In this document: in pieces, positions 1 through 8,654 of the stretch
How the letters are laid out: each line of letters starts with the position of its first letter
Position numbering within the stretch: position 1 is the stretch's first letter
From: Komarekiella atlantica HA4396-MV6
Lineage (GTDB): Bacteria; Cyanobacteriota; Cyanobacteriia; Cyanobacteriales; Nostocaceae
Length of the DNA stretch: 64,000 bases
Direction of reading: 5' to 3'
Assembly: GCA_019359395.1 (NCBI GenBank)
Contig: JAHHHK010000007.1
Coordinates: 1 to 64,000, forward strand
The notes under the pieces: model-generated
The model's database searches: none
Told to the model about the DNA's origin: nothing
The model's input: only the letters and a program-made list of their open reading frames with translations
Program-made: the position numbers and the translations under genes

Positions 1-457
1 ACCGAAAAACTTTATGTTATTCCAAGTCAGAACAAATGCTGAGATACTCAATTAAATTGTTACTCCATTATTTGAAGTATCAAACTGTACCTGCATAAGT
101 TAATTCATCCCTTTATTCAGCAACGCCGTTCCGCGGCTTATCTCCTTTAATAATCTCACTAATCGTCTCTGGCATCATGGTTGTACTTTTAACTTACGTT
201 GTTATGCCAAGGGTAAGCCGTTTATTTAAAAGATGGTTATATGCTAATTGACACTTCCCGGTAATGATGTAGTATCTCATCCGTTAGGCAGAACGGGAAA
301 TTGAGAATGTCGCCCCATTAGTCAGAGGGCACAGAAGATTTAGCTTTCTAAGATCAGCTTAGAAGATCAAACCATTAATTGAGAATGGGTGGTTTATTTC
401 TGCCCTACGTACTAAAAACCATAACAAGTCGTGCATTGAGATTAATTTGGAGGGACA
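1..457. other. Leading intergenic stretch, no gene recognised
   Basis: No ORF of useful length was found here. A 21-codon minus-strand reading frame (113-178) begins with two ATGs but has no Shine-Dalgarno sequence. The DUF2267 gene that follows has a clear GGAGG a few bases before its ATG. The stretch could hold a promoter for that gene, but no convincing -35/-10 pair was picked. Confidence 0.5.
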
Positions 458-865
458 ATGCAACACGATGAGTTTATTGGACAGGTGCAAAAGCGTGCTC
501 ATCTTAGTTCACGCGGTAATGCCGAACTTGCAACCCGTGCTACTCTAGAAACTCTGGCTGAACGCTTAGCTGGACGTGAGCCTTTCAATGCCGCCGCCCA
601 ACTACCAAAGGGAATTGCACAATATCTGCAACATGAACATGCAGGCGTTGGAGAGCGCTTTTCCCTAGATGAGTTTTTTCAACGAATTAGCCAACGCGAA
701 GGTGTAGAGCTTCCAGAAGCAGTTTATCATGCTCGTGTGGTGGTTGAGGTATTGAGTGAGGCAATTAGCTCAGGCGAAATTAATGATATTCGCTGTCAAC
801 TTCCACCGGACTTTGATGCGTTGTTTGAGTCAGGAAGTCAAGGGCAAATACGTGTAAGTACTTAA
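458..865 (+). CDS. DUF2267 domain-containing protein
   Basis: A 135-residue soluble protein with no signal peptide or membrane helix. The order of motifs, an N-terminal MQHDEFIGQVQ, a central AERL.GxE...LAAQLP-like stretch and a C-terminal LPPDFDALFE, is the usual layout of DUF2267 proteins. These are small helical proteins of unknown function, common near stress and general-metabolism genes in cyanobacteria and actinobacteria. The start is supported by GGAGG about 5 bases upstream of the ATG. The phosphoribosyltransferase gene starts 33 bp downstream on the same strand, so the two are probably co-transcribed, an arrangement I have the impression recurs. The family call is confident; no biochemical role can be given. 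Confidence 0.85.
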   Translation: MQHDEFIGQVQKRAHLSSRGNAELATRATLETLAERLAGREPFNAAAQLPKGIAQYLQHEHAGVGERFSLDEFFQRISQREGVELPEAVYHARVVVEVLSEAISSGEINDIRCQLPPDFDALFESGSQGQIRVST

Positions 866-898
866 GTTATTTGATATGGTTGTCAGGAGTATCACACC

Positions 899-1564
899 AT
901 GTTATTCAAAGATCGGAGGTTGGCGGGTCAAGTTTTGGCTGGAGAATTAACGGCTTATGTTAATCGCTCAGATGTATTGGTATTAGGACTGCCGAGAGGT
1001 GGTGTACCCGTTGCTTTTGAGGTTGCTAAAGCGTTAAATGCTCCCTTAGATGTTTTGGTGGTACGTAAATTAGGTGTGCCTAATCATGAAGAGTTGGCTA
1101 TGGGAGCGATCGCTTCTGGTGGTGTGCGGATCCTGAATACACATATTGTTGATGAAGTCAAGATATCCGATGAAGCAATTGCGAGGATTGCGGCGCAAGA
1201 ACAACGCGAACTAGAGCGGCGGGAACGTTTATATCGAGGCGATAAACCTGATGCAGATTTATCAGGACGCATTGTAATTTTAGTTGATGACGGCTTAGCG
1301 ACAGGTGCAACTATGTGGGCTGCTATTGTGGCTGTACGGAAACAGCAACCCGCTAAGATTATAGTTGCTGTGCCGGTTGCTGCACTCGAAACCTGCGAAG
1401 CGTTGGAAGCTGAGGTAGATGAAATGGTATATGTTGCGACACCCAGCCCCTTCTACAGTGTTAGTCTCTGGTACGACAACTTTCCCCAAACTACAGATGA
1501 AGAAGTTCGTGACCTACTTACAAAAGCTGGGAACAACTATCAATTATTGTCCCTGAATAGTTAG
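899..1564 (+). CDS. Phosphoribosyltransferase family protein
   Basis: A 221-residue type I phosphoribosyltransferase fold. The PRPP-binding loop is visible as VILVDDGLATGAT at about residues 125-137, with the two acidic residues followed by the flexible TGAT. The N-terminus (FKDRRLAGQVLA...) and the LGLPRGGVPVAFEVA stretch (about 29-43) match the stand-alone PRTases often annotated beside erythromycin-esterase or dienelactone-hydrolase domains. The substrate base is not evident from sequence; it could equally be a salvage enzyme or a PRPP-sensing regulator. An AGGAG lies about 9 bases before the ATG. It follows the DUF2267 gene closely, which suggests a two- or three-gene operon. Confidence 0.85.
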   Translation: MLFKDRRLAGQVLAGELTAYVNRSDVLVLGLPRGGVPVAFEVAKALNAPLDVLVVRKLGVPNHEELAMGAIASGGVRILNTHIVDEVKISDEAIARIAAQEQRELERRERLYRGDKPDADLSGRIVILVDDGLATGATMWAAIVAVRKQQPAKIIVAVPVAALETCEALEAEVDEMVYVATPSPFYSVSLWYDNFPQTTDEEVRDLLTKAGNNYQLLSLNS

Positions 1565-1676
1565 CATATCTCAATATTTATTGGAGGATGGGCATCTTGC
1601 CCGTCCTGTGAACTGGGCGCTCATGTTGCCCATTCCACAAGATTAAATAATTTATTTGTTGGAGTTCTCTAAGCGT

Positions 1677-1895
1677 ATGAATTTACAAGTTAATGAGTTG
1701 AAACAAACTGCATCTCAACTGCTGGCTGCTATGCTATCCAACCCTCATATTTACTCGCAAGTCAGTGATGAGGGAGGCTATGGACAGACGGAACAGCAAC
1801 TAATTCTTGTGGCTGTTGAAATGGCTGAAAGCTTAATCGAGCATATCGAAAATGCTCATCCCCAGAGTGAGCGGGAAGTGAGTCAAAAAAACTAG
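1677..1895 (+). CDS. Small hypothetical protein (72 aa)
   Basis: The ATG at 1677 has GGAG 12 bases upstream. A TTG at 1656 could extend the frame by seven residues, but it would consume that site, so ATG is preferred. The protein is acidic and helical with no signal or membrane segment; residues such as NELKQTASQLLAAML and ILVAVEMAESLIEHIE suggest two amphipathic helices. It is on the same strand as the phosphoribosyltransferase, 112 bp after its stop. I do not recognise a family. The coding call rests on length, RBS and natural amino-acid composition. Confidence 0.55.
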   Translation: MNLQVNELKQTASQLLAAMLSNPHIYSQVSDEGGYGQTEQQLILVAVEMAESLIEHIENAHPQSEREVSQKN

Positions 1896-2546
1896 AAGCG
1901 CTAATTACTCAGCACTACTAAATAACTACTGTTACGACTTTTCATAAAGTATTATTGTCGGGGTGTAGCCCCAGAGCGAATTGTTTAAACTAAGTAATGC
2001 AAAATACTTGTTGAACATAGTTAGGACTTACGCACAAGTTACGGAAGAATCGAACCACAGAGGTACAGAGAAGCCAGTGCGTTGCGGGGGTTCCCCCCGT
2101 TGTAGCAACTGGCGCGACACGGAGAGAAGTCTGAGCGGAGCGCAAAGTCTGAGCGGAGGAAACCTCCGCTCAGAACTTTGTAAGAGAAGCTTCCGACGCT
2201 CGTTCGCAAAGCGTGCCGTAGGCAAGACTCGCTCTAAGCGTAGCCATGCCGCAGGCTTTACGCTGCGCTATCCGTTGACGCAGCCCGCCGCAGCGAAAAG
2301 TTCTGTAGGCGGGTTTCCCGCCGTAGGAAACTTTTCAAGACAGGCATCAGAACTTCGGGAGAAATGAGATTTAGAGAGGTATTTTGCGTAAGTTCTAATA
2401 GTAAGTTTTCCTACTAAGCCAAAAAAATTAATGCAATCATACATCAAAGTTAAACACACTACAATACACTTTTCTACGCCTTACTGGTTTCGATTTTACA
2501 TAGGCGATCGCAATTATTTTATCGCGCGATCGCCTTCAATTGTGAG
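1896..2546. repeat. Dispersed-repeat cluster in a gene-free stretch
   Basis: No credible gene lies here. The segment from about 2040 to 2385 is GC-richer than its surroundings. It holds phrases that recur elsewhere in the window: AAGTCTGAGCGGAGG and a 3' part containing TTCAAGACAGGCATCAGAAC, which returns at about 18830-18855. It also has the ACCACAGAGG opening typical of cyanobacterial intergenic repeats. Reading frames through it on both strands (for example 1981-2367) are compositional by-products. Two HIP1-like GCGATCGC palindromes lie at about 2503-2533 next to the end of the macroglobulin gene. Confidence 0.65.
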
Positions 2547-5500
2547 TTAATTAAGCTCCTCTAATATCAGCGTAGACTCAGCAGTACGCCCAAATTCTTC
2601 TGGTGCATATTGCAGATGAACTTCAGCACCAGGCCAGAGGTATGTACCAGGGGTAACAGAACGTACTAAATAATGCAGACTGTAAACACCTGGTTCTAAG
2701 TGGTCAGCGTAAGCGATAATGCGATCGCGATGGATAGTTTTAAACCCAAGTTCCCAGCTATCTGCTTTTGCTTGTAATGCTGCTGTAGCAGTTTGAAAAC
2801 TTGCATCCACTGCCTCAAATCCTGCTGGTAGCGGATCTTTAATTACTATATGTTCTACAGGATGATCTGCAATAATTTCTAAGCCAATATCAAACACCTG
2901 ACCACTTTCTAAAGTTAGTGGTTTATCAAATGCATAAAGACCTAATTTTTGCAATATTTTTTCCTGGTTTATACTGCGAATTTCTCGTGATACCCGTAAG
3001 CCATTAAATCTCCCCGGTTGATTTCCCTGCAAGCGATAATTATAGGCAACTAAATAATGCAAAGTGCCTTTACCTGCTTTTGTTAATAATAAATCGTGAC
3101 GCCCACGGGGTAGATTATTCATTGGCAACTTCATCTGTAAGCTAGGATTTTGGTAGCCATCAAAGCGATTTTCTCCTAACTTTTTACTAGCTAATTGTAC
3201 TGTAGCGACAAAATTAGGCGGCGTCGGTTGTAGTTGGCTATATTCAACCAAAGCTGTTAAAGCTTGAGCATTATTATAGTTAGTTTGCCATGTGCCATCC
3301 CGTCGTAATGCAAGAAGACTTTGGAATAACTTATCTATAATTTCTGGTTTACTTTGTTTGGCTATAAATAGGCGTAAAGCTTGCGCTTGGGCTGTGGTAG
3401 ATGAACTCATCCATCCCCAACTACGGGGTAAACTTACAACTGCTGTGCGACCAGTTTCATATATATTTTGTTGTAACTTTGACAACATTTGTTGTGACTC
3501 ATCTCGCCATTCTGAGAATTGAGATAAGTACCGCGCTAGTTTAATTTGAGTGACTAAATCAAAGTTGTTACGCTGTTGATAAATATCTGCTAAGAAACTA
3601 TTGCGTTTATCTCCCAATTCTGCTATGGCTATTAATACATTAAGTTGCAATTGAGTTTTGCATAGTTGCTGTTTGCAAAATTCAAACTGTCCGGGGTTAG
3701 CTAGAACTTTTTGCAAATAAGCTTTCAGGCGCGAAAGCATTCCAGAATCTACCAAACCAGGGAATCCCTGACTTGCTTGAACCAAAGACTCTGCTGCATA
3801 AGAAGAAACCCAAGGATCAGATTTTTCTTGTCCTGGGAAAGCAGCAAAACCACCATCTGATATTTGAAGTTTTTGGAGTTTTTCCAGTGCTAGATTTGCC
3901 TGGTTGCTAGGATTAAATTCTGCAAATGTTTGACCATATTTTTGGCCAAGAGTTTGCAGATTAGCTGCAATTATCAGTTGACTTGCTGCTGGTTCTGCAA
4001 ATGGTAAATCATCATCTGCTAAAACCTGCTTTGCTGGTGCTTTAATCTCTGGTATTAAGGTACTCGCTAATTGAATATCTAAACCTCCGGTTTCCGGGAA
4101 GATATTTTTATCGACATTTAAGGGAATCTTTACTTGTTTTTCGGTGACGCCAGTTTCAACGACTTGTTCGGTAATTTCTAGTGGCTTAATTTCCAAAGGC
4201 ACTTCAAAAGCATCTGCTGTGCCATTTAGCTGGGTGGTAAAGCGAACTTTTCCAACTCCTACAGTACTCGCCACCATAGGAAAGCGATAAGCATGAGTTG
4301 CTGATTCAGCCTTGGTTTGCAGAGAGGTAACTGTAGGGTTATTCTCCGCAAACTTCACCGTACCGCTAAGTTCGCCATTTATTGTGATATTTCCTGTATT
4401 TCCAGTGTTGTTAGTTACTGATAAACCACCAAGGAGGCGATCGCCTGGACGGGCAAACTGTGGCAAAATGGCATTAGTTAGCAATGGTTTAGTTGTGATA
4501 AACGTCGCATCACCATTACCGAAACGCAGATTTCCATCGGTAGCGACAGCCATCACTCGCCATGTAGTTAAGTCATCCGGCAATTTAAAGCTAATCTGTG
4601 CTTTACCATTAGTATCGGTAATTACAGAACCATTGTAGTAAGCTAAAGCTTGAAAATCTGTGCGAACGCGCGTATTTGCTGCACCAGTTGATGACCCACC
4701 ACCGTAACCCCAGCCTTTGGGTTTAGCAACATCTTGGGGTTGTAAGATGACATCCGGTCGATTATCGCTAAAGCGAGTAGATATCGGTTGTTCCGCATAA
4801 ACTGTATCTACTAAATTTGGTGGACGATAACCAGAAAGTTGTAGCACCGCCTCATTTACCACCATGACTGTAAACTGTCCTTGGGTGGGTTTGCCTTGAT
4901 TATCTTGAAGTTCCAGTTGTACCGTTTCCTCTGCGCCAGGTTCCAGTGATGTTTGCACTGGCTTAACTTGCAGTTTTAAATACTTATCTTCCAAGTTGAC
5001 TTTAAAGGGTGTAAAGCCAATGCGTACCAAATTATCTAAACTTCCAGCTTCTACCTGGCTAATTGGTGTTCCTTGTCTTACCAACACAGCTTCCACCGCT
5101 GCATTTGGCAGCATTTCTGGCGTAACTTCAAACTGAATTTGTGGCGCTCCTCCTTTAACTCTGGTAATCTGCTGATAAAGAGGTTTATCTTTAACAATAG
5201 CAAAGTACAATTCGGCATCGGGATAGGGAGATTGAATTAGTGCGGTAGCAGTTTCACCTGGTTTAAACTCTGTTTTATCAAGTTTAACTTCTAGGATATT
5301 TCGCTCTCTCGAACCCCAAAATACGGGATTTTCTCCAGTTACCCAAATTTGTAAATCTGTAGAGACGTTACATGTAACGTCTCTACATGTAACGTCTCTA
5401 CTACCATCGCTAAAATTAGCTCTGATGCGGTACGAACCTGATTCAGTTGGTGTCAGTGTCGCTGATTGTGGATTACTGGCAGATATAACTTCTGTTTGTC

Positions 5501-8285
5501 CTACTGTTTTATATTCAACTTGATTTTTTGGTGTGCGGCTACCTTCAATTAATTGCGTGACACTGCTATATTTCATCTGTTGTAATTCCAAGCGCACCCG
5601 TTGACCTGTTATTGGTTTTCCTGTAGGGTCAGTAACAATAACTTCAATGGGAAAAGCTTTACCAGCATCGGCAACAAAATTACTTTTTAACCCAATGAGA
5701 CGATTACTTGGTAAAGCTGTAAAAGTTTGAGAATCTGCTACAGATAGATTAGAAACATCTTCAACTTGTACATCTACCCGATAAGTCATTGGATAAGGCA
5801 AATCTTTAGCTACAGTTACCATTTGACTAATATTACCCTTAGCATCCAACTGAGCATCAGTTTGCAACACATCACTAGCTATAGAAGGACTTTCCTCTGG
5901 CCATAACCATTGTCTACCAAAAGCAAATCCCTCCCATCCTTTGGGGATAAAATCAGTTTGCTGGCGAGTAATAAAATACTTAGCTTTACCTCCTTCCACA
6001 GGCGCACCAAATAGATAATTACTTGTAGCTTTAGCCTCTACTTTCTCGTCAATTAAGGCAAATTCTTTATCTAAATTAAGTTCGACTTTAAAATTTGGTG
6101 GCTTAAACTCAGCTACGCGAAACTCTCCAGTAATTTCTTGTCTGTTCTTACCTTTAGCCTGAATTGTATAGTAGCCTAAAGGCTGAGTCTTGTTGATTGG
6201 CAATTCTAACGAAAACGTCCCAAATTCATTTGTAGTTTGCGTACCTAAATCAGTTTTTTTGCCATCGGGATTTACTAGAGTTAATTGGTAAACAGCTTTT
6301 TTATCTTGTTGGATTGTGCCATTTTGCAAGTAGTCAGCAAAACCAGTCAACCAAGCTTTTTCTCCTGGTTGATATAACTGCCTATCTGAGAAGATTACCC
6401 CACGCGATTCTGGTTTACCATCTTGCCAGCCTGCATCAATACCATAGCCATAAACACCGCTATATTCTTCAGTTCTCGTAAATGCCCAATCTTGATTCTC
6501 ACGGGCAATTACTAATAATTGTGGTAATTTAACAGAACTTTGGTTTCCTAGATAACATTGCTGTAAATCTTGACGATTAATTCTCAAAGTTCCATTCTCA
6601 TCAGTTTTACCTGTTGCACAAGCTACTGGCTGAGTGCGAGATTTTTCCTGTAATTTTGATTGATAAATTTCGATAGCAGCGGCTTGAACTGGTGAACCAT
6701 CACTCAGATGATTGACGCGAATTAATCCTGACTCAGGAAACCATTGGCTAAATACACCTAAATTTGTCAATTCAACCAAACCATAAGTCACCGGTTCGCG
6801 CCACAGTTCTTTACCATTGTCTTGATATTTATTAGTGCGTGCTTGTACTCCATAAGCTAACATTCCTGTAGTAGCACCTATTTTTTCGCGTAAAGGAACA
6901 TTAACGTCAACTGACTGATTTTTCTTAGCTGCTAACTTGAAACTTTGCCATTGCGAAGGTTTTGGCAATAAATCATTACCGTAATTGAAATAAACTAGAT
7001 CTGTTGGTTTAACAACTCGATAAGCAGCTTTGTAATTGGATTCTGGCAAATTTACTGTACTAATATTTAGCTGCAAATCTTTACCTGTGGGGAAAATATT
7101 TAAATCTGATGGTGTCCAGATATCCCCAGCTAAATCTCCAGTATCATACTTCACTGTGAGAGGTTTACCCAAAGTCTGACCAAACTTATCTTTAAGATTT
7201 GCACCGATAGTAATTGTATAAGTCGTGGCTGGTGCTAAAGCATAAGGATTGATACTGACAATTCTATCTTCGTCATTTACTTGTATTATTCGTGAAATAG
7301 CTTTTGGCGTCGGCTCAATTTTAATATTTTCTCTAGCTACATCTGCTATTAAAACGTTATTAAATTCTAGCTGGGGACTACCTTTAATAAATCTTCCATA
7401 GGTTCCCGCTGCATCAGGCTGTCCATAAAATTTAATTCCTTGAAATGTCAAAGGAAAACAAGTGGTTAACTTACTGGCAAATTGTTTATTTGTGGGTATA
7501 TTGCCATAAGCTGGAAGTATCCCCGGAGAAAATTCTAAGCGATAACGGTTTGCTTTTTCTAGACTTGGCTGGGGAATAAGATTATAAATCCAATTACGTG
7601 CCGAAGGGTCAAACTTTTCTAAAGGGTCTTCATTTTCTAATGGTTCTTCTTTAGCTAATTCAACTTGGAAACGCACACCCCTATTGTTACCTTCTGGAAT
7701 TAGCCGTAAATGTTTTTGTACGGAAGCTAAATCTAGTTCTACATTTGAGTTAAATTGCAACTTCTGCTGTAAATCAATTGGTTCAGCATCAGCCTTTTCA
7801 ATAGGGTTAACACCAGGTAGATTAGTCAGTTTAATAGGTTCAGTATTAAAAGTCCAAGCTAAATCTTTGTCTAATCGGTGATTTGTTAAGTCTGCCAAAC
7901 CTGCTTTAAGAGTAACTTGAAATCTAGTTGCTTTTGGTAATGCTTTATCAGCTTGAAATCCCACCATTCGCGGTGTCAAAAACCGAAATTGACCGGGTAA
8001 AGGCGGCCAAAGCTCAAACTTTTGTAACAGCTTTTGTTGTTCTAGACTGTCAAGGCTTTCAACTGGTATTAAAGCCTCTTTAAACCGGATGCGAATTTGA
8101 TTAAAAGGTTGAGTATCCCCAATCGGACTAATTTGTTCAATCCAGTCTGGTAACTTTGGTGGTGTGAGTGGGGAAACTGCTGGTAGTTTTTCTCTACCTG
8201 GGGCAACACCAAATAAATTACATCCTGCTATCCCTAATAAAAGTGTAATGATAATTATAAACTGAATTAAAATTCTGATAATCAT
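2547..8285 (-). CDS. Bacterial alpha-2-macroglobulin lipoprotein, thioester motif absent
   Basis: A 1912-residue envelope protein. It opens with a lipoprotein signal ending IAGC (Cys22), so it should be lipid-anchored. It then runs through serial macroglobulin (MG) beta-sandwich domains, an A2M signature region (DDLTTWRVMAVATDG, about residue 1230), a TED-like alpha/alpha barrel (about 1420-1700) and a C-terminal MG10-like domain. In family members the TED carries a CxEQ thioester; here the equivalent stretch reads LPFAEPAASQLI (about 1425-1437), with no Cys or Gln pair. It therefore resembles the non-thioester bacterial class, which may trap proteases without covalent bonding. It is divergent from pbpC; A2M-PbpC linkage is known in enterobacteria and suggests protection or repair of the breached envelope. 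A palindromic repeat is embedded in frame at 5359-5401. Confidence 0.93.
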   Translation of the reverse strand: MIIRILIQFIIIITLLLGIAGCNLFGVAPGREKLPAVSPLTPPKLPDWIEQISPIGDTQPFNQIRIRFKEALIPVESLDSLEQQKLLQKFELWPPLPGQFRFLTPRMVGFQADKALPKATRFQVTLKAGLADLTNHRLDKDLAWTFNTEPIKLTNLPGVNPIEKADAEPIDLQQKLQFNSNVELDLASVQKHLRLIPEGNNRGVRFQVELAKEEPLENEDPLEKFDPSARNWIYNLIPQPSLEKANRYRLEFSPGILPAYGNIPTNKQFASKLTTCFPLTFQGIKFYGQPDAAGTYGRFIKGSPQLEFNNVLIADVARENIKIEPTPKAISRIIQVNDEDRIVSINPYALAPATTYTITIGANLKDKFGQTLGKPLTVKYDTGDLAGDIWTPSDLNIFPTGKDLQLNISTVNLPESNYKAAYRVVKPTDLVYFNYGNDLLPKPSQWQSFKLAAKKNQSVDVNVPLREKIGATTGMLAYGVQARTNKYQDNGKELWREPVTYGLVELTNLGVFSQWFPESGLIRVNHLSDGSPVQAAAIEIYQSKLQEKSRTQPVACATGKTDENGTLRINRQDLQQCYLGNQSSVKLPQLLVIARENQDWAFTRTEEYSGVYGYGIDAGWQDGKPESRGVIFSDRQLYQPGEKAWLTGFADYLQNGTIQQDKKAVYQLTLVNPDGKKTDLGTQTTNEFGTFSLELPINKTQPLGYYTIQAKGKNRQEITGEFRVAEFKPPNFKVELNLDKEFALIDEKVEAKATSNYLFGAPVEGGKAKYFITRQQTDFIPKGWEGFAFGRQWLWPEESPSIASDVLQTDAQLDAKGNISQMVTVAKDLPYPMTYRVDVQVEDVSNLSVADSQTFTALPSNRLIGLKSNFVADAGKAFPIEVIVTDPTGKPITGQRVRLELQQMKYSSVTQLIEGSRTPKNQVEYKTVGQTEVISASNPQSATLTPTESGSYRIRANFSDGSRDVTCRDVTCNVSTDLQIWVTGENPVFWGSRERNILEVKLDKTEFKPGETATALIQSPYPDAELYFAIVKDKPLYQQITRVKGGAPQIQFEVTPEMLPNAAVEAVLVRQGTPISQVEAGSLDNLVRIGFTPFKVNLEDKYLKLQVKPVQTSLEPGAEETVQLELQDNQGKPTQGQFTVMVVNEAVLQLSGYRPPNLVDTVYAEQPISTRFSDNRPDVILQPQDVAKPKGWGYGGGSSTGAANTRVRTDFQALAYYNGSVITDTNGKAQISFKLPDDLTTWRVMAVATDGNLRFGNGDATFITTKPLLTNAILPQFARPGDRLLGGLSVTNNTGNTGNITINGELSGTVKFAENNPTVTSLQTKAESATHAYRFPMVASTVGVGKVRFTTQLNGTADAFEVPLEIKPLEITEQVVETGVTEKQVKIPLNVDKNIFPETGGLDIQLASTLIPEIKAPAKQVLADDDLPFAEPAASQLIIAANLQTLGQKYGQTFAEFNPSNQANLALEKLQKLQISDGGFAAFPGQEKSDPWVSSYAAESLVQASQGFPGLVDSGMLSRLKAYLQKVLANPGQFEFCKQQLCKTQLQLNVLIAIAELGDKRNSFLADIYQQRNNFDLVTQIKLARYLSQFSEWRDESQQMLSKLQQNIYETGRTAVVSLPRSWGWMSSSTTAQAQALRLFIAKQSKPEIIDKLFQSLLALRRDGTWQTNYNNAQALTALVEYSQLQPTPPNFVATVQLASKKLGENRFDGYQNPSLQMKLPMNNLPRGRHDLLLTKAGKGTLHYLVAYNYRLQGNQPGRFNGLRVSREIRSINQEKILQKLGLYAFDKPLTLESGQVFDIGLEIIADHPVEHIVIKDPLPAGFEAVDASFQTATAALQAKADSWELGFKTIHRDRIIAYADHLEPGVYSLHYLVRSVTPGTYLWPGAEVHLQYAPEEFGRTAESTLILEELN
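5359..5401. repeat. Palindromic repeat inside the macroglobulin CDS
   Basis: A perfect 28-bp palindrome begins GTAGAGACGTTACA and is followed by a second copy of its right half. It lies within the open reading frame and is translated as a short insert containing RDVTCRDVTC. The same family (GTAGAGACG core) occurs between genes at 29465, 44629 and 54116, so here it has invaded a coding sequence without breaking the frame. Confidence 0.9.
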
Positions 8286-8654
8286 ATTTAATTAATTTAA
8301 ATTAAAAATTGATAGCAAGCAAAAATGGACATTTACCCATTATGTGGGCAACTCTTAGCTTACTGAAGGACGCAAAATAAGTTGTTATTTTTGTCTAAAG
8401 TTTGAATATCTACATAGATAACCAATTCCTTATAATAGTTCCTAAAAATTACTACAATTCTTAACAATTAAATTTAGTGAAATTATGTAAATGTTAATTT
8501 AACTTGGTGTCTTTGTGTCTTGGTGGTTAGTCAAATTTTTATTTGAACACAAAGTTATTGCAGATAGATTGTTAAATATTGAATATATTTGCTGATATAT
8601 CTTTAATCACAGCGTCAAAATTAAGGTAAGTTTTCCTGGGCAAGGGATTCCTTG
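8286..8654. promoter_or_regulatory. Divergent intergenic region between A2M and pbpC
   Basis: An AT-rich, 369-bp gene-free stretch from which both the macroglobulin gene (minus) and pbpC (plus) must be transcribed. AAGGGA seven bases before the ATG at 8655 serves pbpC. Phrases such as GTGTCTTTGTGTCTTGGTGG near 8505-8525 belong to a common cyanobacterial intergenic repeat. No specific operator was recognised. Confidence 0.5.

Noticed and set aside
113-178. 21-codon minus-strand peptide near the window start
   Set aside because: No ribosome-binding site and too short to judge; it may be a remnant but cannot be supported.
1981-2367. 128-codon plus-strand frame with Arg/Ser-rich product
   Set aside because: It lies in a dispersed intergenic repeat that recurs near 18720-18860; composition is not protein-like.
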